In this document: in pieces, positions 57,270 to 64,000 of the stretch
Layout of the letters: every line of letters starts with the position of its first letter
Numbering within the stretch: the first letter of the stretch is position 1
Source of the DNA: Hondaea fermentalgiana
Lineage: Eukaryota > Sar > Bigyra > Thraustochytrida > Thraustochytriidae
Assembly (NCBI GenBank): GCA_014084085.1
Contig: NPFB01000005.1
Coordinates: 186,001-250,000 of the forward strand
Length of the DNA: 64,000 nucleotides
Reading direction: 5' to 3'
Notes under the pieces: model-generated
The model's database searches: none
The model's input: the letters and a program-made list of their open reading frames with translations, nothing else
What the model was told of the DNA's origin: nothing
Translations under genes and position numbers: made by a program

Positions 57270-59204
57270 TTACCAACTGAGAAACTCTTGTAAATCCCGC
57301 GCTGCAGATTCGGCCGCCGAGTTGTCCTTCTTCCGCTCCTTCTTTTGAGGAGGCGCGGAACGGAACATGACGGGTTTTCCTGTCTTCTTCTTAGGTGCTT
57401 GCATCGACCGCTCGATGCTCTTGCGCAAACGCTCTTCGTAGACGCGCTGCTGCTGCGAGAGACGCTCGGCGCGCACGCGCTCGCGGCGCTCCTTTTCTTT
57501 GAGCTTTTCGGCCTTGACCACATAGTCTTCGGGCATTTGCTCGATCTTTGCCAAGAGCTCCTCGAGGCGAGCCTCCAAGTCCGTGAGCATGGACAGCGTG
57601 CTCGGCGAGGCGTCACAGTCGAATCCACACTTGCGGTAGACCTCCTTGACCTTGGCGTTGAGCTCGCTCAGCAGCTTCTCTTGAGCATCTTCGCCGAGGT
57701 TGGAGTCCATGCGCGCGCGCAGGATCGACGCCTTGGCTTCCTCGGACCCAATTTGCAGCTTGAGCTCCTGAATATTTCCCTTGAGCGCATCCGTCTTGGA
57801 GTCCATCTTCAGTTTCGTATCGCGAAACTCTTGTTTGAGCTCCTCGAGCGCCGACTCGGTCTCCTGCGAGTTCTGAATGAGGAAGAGATTGCTCTCCTCC
57901 AATTGCGTAAAAATGTTAAGCAGTTGCTGAGGATCGGTAAAGTACATTGGCAGCTCGCTGTCCGCGGCTTCTTGCGCCCGAAGGTCTTCGAGCGTCTCAA
58001 AATCCTCTTCCATGTCTTCCTCAGTTTCTGCCAGCACGGACTCTGCCCAGCTTGACTTCGACTCGCTGTGCGACACCTTGGACTCTTCCTCGAGACTTGC
58101 CCTACTTCTGCTCTTTGCGCCGTGCGTCGCGGCGGAAGCAGCCTGATCATCGCCCTCATCGTCGGAAAAGTCAAATACGGGCGGATCAGGGAGCCGCAAG
58201 GGAGGTACGTTGGAAGTCATGTCCTTGCGGACACCGCGGGACCGCCCTGCGTTGCGAGCGTCCTCTTTGCGCTTGAGATCATCGTGCTCGGCAACAAGTC
58301 GCTGCTTCTCTTCCTCGTACTCGCGGAGCTTTGCCGCCTTAAAGATGGCCCGGCGCTTCTTCTTTCGCCGACGCCGCACCGCATCATGATGAGCGAACCA
58401 CTCTGCCGGCGTGAGTTCGTCGAGAAATGCCTTGTACTTGAGACAGTCGTCGAGCTGTTCTTTGAGCTTTGACATTTCGCTCTGAACGGCCTGGATCTGG
58501 TGGTTGAGCTTTTTGATCTCCTGCACCTTGTCTTGCTTGAGTTTGGTCTCTGTTTCTGCACGCTTGATGGCTTCGTGTGCTTTCTTGTCGTTCTCCTTCA
58601 AGAAAGTATCAAAACGGATGGCATCCTCTTCGAGCATGAGCTCGCTCTTGCGAAGCGCCTCTTCCTTTAATTGAGCCTTTTCCTCAAGTTTGCGGATCTC
58701 CTCGCGTTTGGTATCGAGAGACATTTGCACGAGGAACATTTCGCGCTTTTTCGCGATAAAGTCCGCCATGTTATCTTTTTCGTGTCGTCGCTCGAGAGCG
58801 ATGCCAGCGCCTTGATTACTCACGAGTTTGCCCGTCGCGACGAGTCGATTTCCTCCGCCATTGCTGCGCGCAAGCTCGCTGCCGCCTCGCGGGCTCAGTT
58901 CCCTGTCAAGCTCCCGTCGAGACACTCTGCTCGTCCCACCGGTAGCTCGCTTCGTGCTCTCAAGTGTCTTTTCCCACACGGACATGCGTTGCAGCCGCTC
59001 GCGCTTGTCCTGCTTCAGCTTGCGCTCACGTTCGCGCAGCAGGAAAACCTGATCATCCGAAGGCATGCGAAAGGGGTTATCGCGTGGACCATCTTCATCA
59101 TCCATGCCTTTTTCCTCGCGTGTTCTTGGTCCCTTTCTCTCGGTGCTACGCTCCTCGCGCTTGCCTTCTCCTGCGTGCCGTGCACGCGTCAACGCCGTGG
59201 ACAT
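57270..59204 (-). CDS. CFAP100: Cilia- and flagella-associated protein 100
   Basis: 644 residues from ATG 59204. Strong family blocks: NPFRMPSDDQVFLLRERER (~43-61), the DUF4200 coiled coil (~145-275) with ADFIAKKREMFLVQMSLDTKREEIRKLEEKA and FDTFLKENDKKAHEAIKRAE, the LDELTPAEWF end, a charged linker, then YFTDPQQLLNIFTQLEESNLFLIQNSQETE (~425-455). The C-terminal coiled coil has YRKCGF, LTDLEARLEELL and EKLKEKERRERVRAERL. CFAP100 (MIA1 in Chlamydomonas) with CFAP73 forms the modifier-of-inner-arms complex on the axoneme, controlling inner dynein arm I1 and beat form. Length is close to vertebrate orthologues. Assignment is confident. Confidence 0.9.
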   Translation of the reverse strand: MSTALTRARHAGEGKREERSTERKGPRTREEKGMDDEDGPRDNPFRMPSDDQVFLLRERERKLKQDKRERLQRMSVWEKTLESTKRATGGTSRVSRRELDRELSPRGGSELARSNGGGNRLVATGKLVSNQGAGIALERRHEKDNMADFIAKKREMFLVQMSLDTKREEIRKLEEKAQLKEEALRKSELMLEEDAIRFDTFLKENDKKAHEAIKRAETETKLKQDKVQEIKKLNHQIQAVQSEMSKLKEQLDDCLKYKAFLDELTPAEWFAHHDAVRRRRKKKRRAIFKAAKLREYEEEKQRLVAEHDDLKRKEDARNAGRSRGVRKDMTSNVPPLRLPDPPVFDFSDDEGDDQAASAATHGAKSRSRASLEEESKVSHSESKSSWAESVLAETEEDMEEDFETLEDLRAQEAADSELPMYFTDPQQLLNIFTQLEESNLFLIQNSQETESALEELKQEFRDTKLKMDSKTDALKGNIQELKLQIGSEEAKASILRARMDSNLGEDAQEKLLSELNAKVKEVYRKCGFDCDASPSTLSMLTDLEARLEELLAKIEQMPEDYVVKAEKLKEKERRERVRAERLSQQQRVYEERLRKSIERSMQAPKKKTGKPVMFRSAPPQKKERKKDNSAAESAARDLQEFLSW

Positions 59205-59977
59205 GGTTCCCCTTCGCCACGCCGCGCCGCACCACGGACGGTCGGTCTTACACGTCTACGTCAGAATCTGCACGGCGCCAAGGAAAGGCAAGTAAGTCCC
59301 TTGTTCGCCCTTCTTGCTGGCTCGTTTTGGCCGACCGCTCGCTTGGAGTCGAGTCGTGTGGTGGCAGTAGTAGTGCTTGCTTCAAGCTGGCTGACTGACC
59401 CGGAACTCTGCCGAGCTTGGACGTCGGATGAATGTGGGCTAACGGATCGCTTTTTTAGACCTCTTTTTCTCTTCAACTTTAAAGTCGGGTGTAGGCCCTT
59501 CATAGACATTCGTGTCGAGATAAAGCAGAGCAGAGCAGAGCAGAAAGCAGAGCGGAGCGGAAAGTAGAGCAGAAAGCAGAGCAGAAAGCAGAGCGGAGCA
59601 GAAAGTAGAGCAGAGCAGAGCAGGGTGGCATTACAGTAAATATTTCCGGCAAATACACTTTTTTTTTGAGAGAAAAGAGGTGGAAATTGCATCATAACGA
59701 CGAGAGGGCGAGGGCTCATACCAAGAAGTCTCCTACTTGGGTGACGCAGGTCAAAATGGAGGAGTATCGAAGTGCAGACCTCTAGTCAAATGCTGAAGGT
59801 CAGAGTAGAATTTGAAGCCCCGGCAAGGTCGAATGGAAAATCAAGATCCTTTTCCTCGACTTGGGGATGAACGTCTCCGCGCACGATTTGCGACGCAAAC
59901 TGCAATGAATCCTTTTTCGTTCCAGTAGCTCGTAAGTATTCTATTATTTGTAATTATGAGTAGAGTAGTCTTCTTGG
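59205..59977. promoter_or_regulatory. Spacer upstream of CFAP100 with purine repeats
   Basis: 773 bp between CFAP100 and CFAP97, both minus strand. Holds an AGAGC/AAAGC purine-rich repeat (59524-59625) and T runs. No further gene is supported. Confidence 0.5.
59524..59625 (+). repeat. AGAGC/AGAAAGC purine-rich repeat
   Basis: About 100 bp of degenerate AGAGC, GGAGC and AAAGC units. Confidence 0.85.
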
Positions 59978-61102
59978 TCAAGGGTTCCCCTCATCGAGGC
60001 CCAATTCGGCAGCGGGGCTTGTCAGAGGTGCAGGGGCCGGAAGATGAATTTCAAAGGTTCCTTGGTCGCGGTGCAGTCCGACGAGGCAAAGTTCCATAAT
60101 ATGCGTTGGGTTGCGGCGGTGCTCATCAGAGAGCCACCGACGTAATAGACGTTTGGCGAACTTGAAGGCGTGCGATTCATGCGTTCGGGCGTCGAAAAGG
60201 GTCACGAGCGCATCACTGCTGCCCACATCCCATTGAAGTCGTGCAAAAAAGGTGCGCTCACGTAAACGGAGTGTGCGCTTGACCACAAAAGCAGTACCTT
60301 TGCTGGATTTCTTGCCTGTGGGATGGCGCTTTGCGTTACTTGTGCCATTGCCACGCGGCGAAATATGCGAAGCTGGCAACCTGTGCAAGACAATTGTGCG
60401 GAGTCGGCTTAGCGCCGTCTCACGCCAGCTCTCGGCGCGCTTTGTTTGGGACAGCTTGCCCAAGGGAGCCTCGCTTTTTGGACGTGTGACTTGCGTGGGC
60501 GCCCGCTGCATTGAAGTCGTCTTGCATTCTTCACCAGCATGCAGCGGAGATCCCGCAGATTCCTGAAGGCTGGCCCGGCATGCACGCGGGCTCGGACCCC
60601 CGGGAGCGGAGAGAGACTTGCTCGGCCGAGGAGGTTTGTACACCGCAAGCGTGTTCAAATATCGTTCCTTGACTTTGCGATCGGCAACCCACTCGTCGTT
60701 GCTGTAGACGGGCTGCGTGGCCTGCAAGCGACGCTTGAGATGAGCATTCTCGCGCTCAATTTCATTAAGCGTCATTCTGCGCACTTTAGCACGGGCGATG
60801 CGCTGCGTCGTGCTTGCGCGCTGTTGCTCGGCCTTTGCGTCCTTGAAGTGCTTTTCGTTGAGTATCTTGGTCATGCGCTCCATGATGCGCACATTTTCGC
60901 GCTGGATTTCTTTTTCGCGTAGTGTTCGCTCCTGTGCGTTCTTTTTCCTTTTGCGCTGGATGTGCGGCAGCATGCGCGTCTTTGGTGGACGTGAATCCAC
61001 CGAGGCGGGGCTTTGCTTGATCTTGATGAGGTTGCGGCGGTGCACCTTGGCGCGCGTCCGAATTTCGTGCGCCTCCACCTGAGTCAGCCGACGCAGGTCC
61101 AT
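59978..61102 (-). CDS. CFAP97-family (KIAA1430/hemingway) protein
   Basis: 374 residues from ATG 61102. Residues ~40-135 fit the CFAP97/KIAA1430 helical domain: basic leader PHIQRKRKKNAQERTLREKEIQRENVRIMERMTKIL followed by ARAKVRRMTLNEIERENAHLKRRLQATQPVY. The IxRENxxLxxRL-type pattern repeats in both helices. Family members associate with axonemes and are needed for motile cilia or sperm flagella. The remaining ~230 residues are Ser/Pro/Arg-rich, then a small beta-rich segment (TAFVVKRTLRLRERTFFARLQWDVG...LVTLFDARTHESHAF) with a helix and acidic end, reminiscent of a C2-like or small sandwich fold but not assignable. Adjacent to CFAP100 on the same strand. Confidence 0.75.
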   Translation of the reverse strand: MDLRRLTQVEAHEIRTRAKVHRRNLIKIKQSPASVDSRPPKTRMLPHIQRKRKKNAQERTLREKEIQRENVRIMERMTKILNEKHFKDAKAEQQRASTTQRIARAKVRRMTLNEIERENAHLKRRLQATQPVYSNDEWVADRKVKERYLNTLAVYKPPRPSKSLSAPGGPSPRACRASLQESAGSPLHAGEECKTTSMQRAPTQVTRPKSEAPLGKLSQTKRAESWRETALSRLRTIVLHRLPASHISPRGNGTSNAKRHPTGKKSSKGTAFVVKRTLRLRERTFFARLQWDVGSSDALVTLFDARTHESHAFKFAKRLLRRWLSDEHRRNPTHIMELCLVGLHRDQGTFEIHLPAPAPLTSPAAELGLDEGNP

Positions 61103-62149
61103 TGTCCTACTTTGGTTTTGGCTACGGCGCTTTGCGCGCCGCTTTCGAGGCCGTGCCAGGCCCCGCTAGCCTTGCTAGGCTTGCTGTGATCTCTCTTTGC
61201 GCCTGCGCTTGCCTTGGACGCTGCTGCCGCCGCCGCGGACGCCGCGGTGAGCGCCAGAGGCTCTCCAGGAGCTGGGCAAGGTTCCTGCTTTGCAATACTG
61301 ACCAAGGCTGAAAGCAAAGGTCGAGTATACTTGGCTTGTTGCCTTGGTATCGCGGAGATGACGAGTCCTTGCGCGGTGCAATGTGGGGGCGGTGATGGAC
61401 AACTTGCTAGCCTGGCTCATTCCTACGTTGAAGCTGCCCTTTGTCAGAGGTGGCAAACGGGCCACACAACAGAGAATAAGTTCGATGCAACAAACAAACA
61501 ACTGAACAACCAACCTTGGAGGAAGAAGCACTTCCATGTAAATGAAGGCAGCGCGCACCGCGCCGCACCGGACGCAAACGACGCGTGACGTGACCAAAGT
61601 GCCCGAGAGTATCTACTACGAGAAAACACTTGAGAAATCTTCTGACCCGGCTTGCAATCTCGCTGTCCAAACCTGTCCGAGACTGTCTTGCTGCATCGAA
61701 CAAATCAAGAGAGCAAAAGCCTTGCGGGCCACAGTGATGCCGATCCGCGCGGGCAGCGGGTCCTTGGTCGCGGAAAGTCTCGCGCCTCGCTGGTTCTCGA
61801 AACGGCTCGTTCAGAGTCCTCAGACAGCTTGGGAGATAGGAGGGGGGAAAGAAGAAAGAAAAGGAAAAACGATCCGCGGCTGAGGTGCGCGTTCTAGGTA
61901 CACACCCGTTTTTGTAAATGTATGTGTACCAAAAAGGGTTGTGCAAAATGTAGACGTTGGTTTGCTGCTCTTTTTGTTTTTTTGGCGTCGTGTCGTAGTA
62001 GGCAATAACGTACAAAGTTCAATCAACGCTTCACATATCTGTAGTAGCAGTATATCGCGTTGTGGCTGACTGTCTGCAGCCGACTGTCTCACTGTCTACA
62101 CAGTAATGGTTGCCGGCGAGTCGAGCAGTAGAGCAGCTTTAGGACCGCG
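61103..62149. promoter_or_regulatory. Divergent promoter region
   Basis: About 1 kb between CFAP97 (-) and the degenerate EF-hand gene (+). ORFs here are short with no recognisable content; no RNA gene recognised. Confidence 0.45.
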
Positions 62150-63481
62150 ATGGATGAACTTGTACGCGATGAGATTCGTGCGCAGTCTGGGGAAAAGAGC
62201 GCACGACGCTCACGCAGGTCTGCTGGCCATCGTCTCGGCGGCAAGGCGAGCAATGGAAAGCTAGCAGCGCTGGCGCGCTCGTCCCAGCGGCTGCTTCAAA
62301 GGCGCGGCGTAGATTGGAGAGGTGAACGCAACGCAGCCTCACGAGGTTATCGCTGTGCTACATATGTCGACGATGGAGACATGGAGGAGAAGGACGAGGA
62401 AGAAGAAGATGCACAAGAGACCAAGGAGATTGAGGAAAAGCAGAGAGAGATGGAAATGGCCGCAGCGCAGGCTGCTCGAAACTCGCAAGCCTTGGAGGTT
62501 GCGATATTGTTTCATCTTTCGAGCCCGTCAAGAGATGTGGTGCCGCGCGTCGACCCTTCGCAAGTATCGCGGGCTCTCGGCGGCGCAGGTCAGCCGGAAT
62601 GGTCGGCCCGAACCACAAGCGCTAAGGCGAGACTTGTCTGCATGCGGTATGCTTCCTTTGACGAGGCTGACAGCGCCTGGAAGCACTTTGACACTCGCCA
62701 AGCGAGTCGCCGACGTCGAGTCTTTCACTTGGGGCAAGCACTTGAAGTTCGCGCGGTCTCGCGACAAGAGGTGACTGCGCACGAATGCGGCTTCAAGGTC
62801 GAAATGGATCGCCATAATGCAGAGGTTTTCAGCTCCCAAGAAGAAAGAGATGACGACAAAGAAGGGAACGGGAATCTGACCACGGGTAAAGGCTGCTCTG
62901 ACGCAACCGCGAGCACGCGTGATCTTAAATTGCTGGACTTTCCCGCTCTCCTCGACATCTTGGGTGACCAGATTGTATCTGTGCGAAACGTCTTTGCATT
63001 GTACCAGGACACGGGTACCCTCGCAGGCCGGGAATTGATCGCCTTGGCCTTGCACGAAAGCCTGGACATTCCCATCGAGGAGGTCGACGCCGCGCTCTGT
63101 CCCGGTAAGGTCGACGTAAATGCCTTGGCGACTGCGATGGAGATGGGCGAGCCCTGCTTTGCCTTGGCGCACTTTTGCAGACTCTGCGTCGCGGTGCTGC
63201 AGTACTCTTCTCTGCAGAACCCGACGAATGGCGCAGGTCAACGTTCTCCTGAGCGCCTTCGTTTCAGCGAATCCGAGGCGGAATCAGTTTTTGCAAGTTT
63301 CAAGTTGTTTCCTCGCGACGACTTTATCGAGTCGTACGACGTCGCCCCAGCTCTACGGTCCCTGGGGCTTCCGGCCGACGACGACAAGATAATGCGCGAC
63401 CTCGACGCTCAAAGCATTTCCCGCGTGCGTCTCGCCTTTTTCCTTTCCCTCGCAAACGGCGCGGCGCGCCGTCATCGGTGA
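62150..63481 (+). CDS. Protein with degenerate EF-hand-like C-terminus
   Basis: 443 residues from ATG 62150. A basic N-terminus and a Glu-rich helix (~78-110) precede a small alpha/beta region (~115-215: LEVAILFHLSSPSR...ARLVCMRYASFDEADSAWKHFDTRQ...LEVRAVS), which reads like an RRM-style fold. After an acidic linker, residues ~265-440 look like two pairs of EF-hands without calcium ligands (NVFALYQDTGTLAGRELIALALHESL; SVFASFKLFPRDDFIESYDVAPALRSLGLPADDDKI). Loss of the acidic loop residues suggests it does not bind calcium. I do not recognise the family; a flagellar role is possible only by neighbourhood. Confidence 0.65.
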   Translation: MDELVRDEIRAQSGEKSARRSRRSAGHRLGGKASNGKLAALARSSQRLLQRRGVDWRGERNAASRGYRCATYVDDGDMEEKDEEEEDAQETKEIEEKQREMEMAAAQAARNSQALEVAILFHLSSPSRDVVPRVDPSQVSRALGGAGQPEWSARTTSAKARLVCMRYASFDEADSAWKHFDTRQASRRRRVFHLGQALEVRAVSRQEVTAHECGFKVEMDRHNAEVFSSQEERDDDKEGNGNLTTGKGCSDATASTRDLKLLDFPALLDILGDQIVSVRNVFALYQDTGTLAGRELIALALHESLDIPIEEVDAALCPGKVDVNALATAMEMGEPCFALAHFCRLCVAVLQYSSLQNPTNGAGQRSPERLRFSESEAESVFASFKLFPRDDFIESYDVAPALRSLGLPADDDKIMRDLDAQSISRVRLAFFLSLANGAARRHR

Positions 63482-64000
63482 TCTCGCTGACACTCGCATT
63501 CTCACGGTTGATCGTGCCTTGGCCCCTTTTCCATCTTCTTCCTTTTCGCGATGAAAAGGTTTCGCTGCGATCAAACGTCATGCATGACATCATCAATCGA
63601 AACCTACGCAGGACCCTCCCTCCCTGCTCGCCAAAAAGATTATCGGTCGCCGAGCGACAGCCGCGACCTGTGTAGCTAGCTAGAAAATGCAACCCAATCC
63701 GAGCAAAAAGGATACGTATAACTAACCTCCCGCTCCTTCAAGTTATCGCCGCTTCTTGTCGAGGCTGCAGCTGCTGCAGCTGGTGCGGCTGCGATGCGCG
63801 GCGATGCGATGCGCGGCGATGCGATGCGCAGGCGACGGTTGACTCGTGTCGCTGTCGCAGGTCGACGCTGGCCGCGCATTGCGCAAACATTCGCTGCGGG
63901 AGACCTCTCGGTCGGCACGGCCGAATCTTGCTTGCCTAGCCCGCGCCCCTCTGCGCCAAGCTCCGCCCGCGCCCCCGTACCTCATCCCAGTGAGCGCGCC
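63482..64000. other. Right-edge spacer with GCGATGC repeat
   Basis: Contains a GCGATGCGCG / GCGATGCGAT repeat (63793-63832) and GC-rich sequence to the edge. Possibly the 5' region of a gene beyond the window; no coding frame is supported. Confidence 0.45.

Noticed and set aside
1..64000. tRNA, rRNA and snRNA genes
   Set aside because: I scanned for T-loop-like GGTTCRA words and conserved rRNA cores and saw none with a supporting fold. tRNAscan-SE and Infernal would be needed to exclude them.

Overview
This is nuclear DNA of a flagellated protist. About 25 protein genes sit on both strands. Nearly all are single open reading frames with no intron interrupting a recognisable domain, separated by 0.2-1.3 kb GC-rich spacers full of short tandem repeats. 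Several products are stramenopile-compatible flagellar proteins (B9D1, an outer-dynein-arm docking subunit, CFAP100, CFAP97), next to core eukaryotic genes (LSm4, PRP4-type kinase, NDUFS6, uridine kinase). A labyrinthulomycete such as a thraustochytrid, which is intron-poor, GC-rich and has biflagellate zoospores, fits best. That identification is an inference, not proven here. Two runs of exactly 100 N (23178-23277, 43204-43303) are scaffold gaps.

Layout. 1-6.2 kb: the 3' part of a protein with a bacterial-type NEL E3 ubiquitin ligase domain, then B9D1 and an outer-dynein-arm docking coiled-coil protein. 6.2-10.4 kb: uridine kinase and an unrecognised 701-residue protein with repeated helical motifs. 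11.6-16.3 kb: two divergent CRAL-TRIO (Sec14-like) paralogues, one fused to a reticulon-type membrane domain. 16.6-22.2 kb: an AT-hook protein and a large protein resembling a domesticated transposase, sharing a divergent promoter with a perfect 36-bp palindrome. 22.4-32.3 kb: NDUFS6, a PH-PP2C phosphatase broken at its 5' end by a gap, LSm4, a BLOC-1-subunit-4-like protein, a TPR protein and a polyN/polyQ protein. 32.3-43.8 kb: about 11.5 kb with no credible protein gene, rich in repeats, palindromic words and polypyrimidine tracts. 43.8-63.5 kb: PRP4-like kinase, a RhoGAP-like protein without its arginine finger, an EF-hand protein, an ankyrin protein, a long coiled-coil protein with a pericentrin/AKAP9-like N-terminal motif, an unknown basic protein, an alpha/beta hydrolase, CFAP100, CFAP97 and a degenerate EF-hand protein.

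The genes do not form an operon. The clearest functional theme is the flagellum (transition zone, dynein docking, axonemal CFAPs, possibly basal body). Other themes are membrane lipid handling (Sec14 pair, reticulon fusion, PH domain) and signalling. The most unusual items are the NEL ligase domain in a eukaryotic context, the Sec14-reticulon fusion, the PH-PP2C fusion with a YVPPHLR motif, the transposase-like giant ORF and the gene-free island. Starts were placed at ATG codons; reading frames that opened only at GTG or TTG were trimmed to the first sensible ATG.
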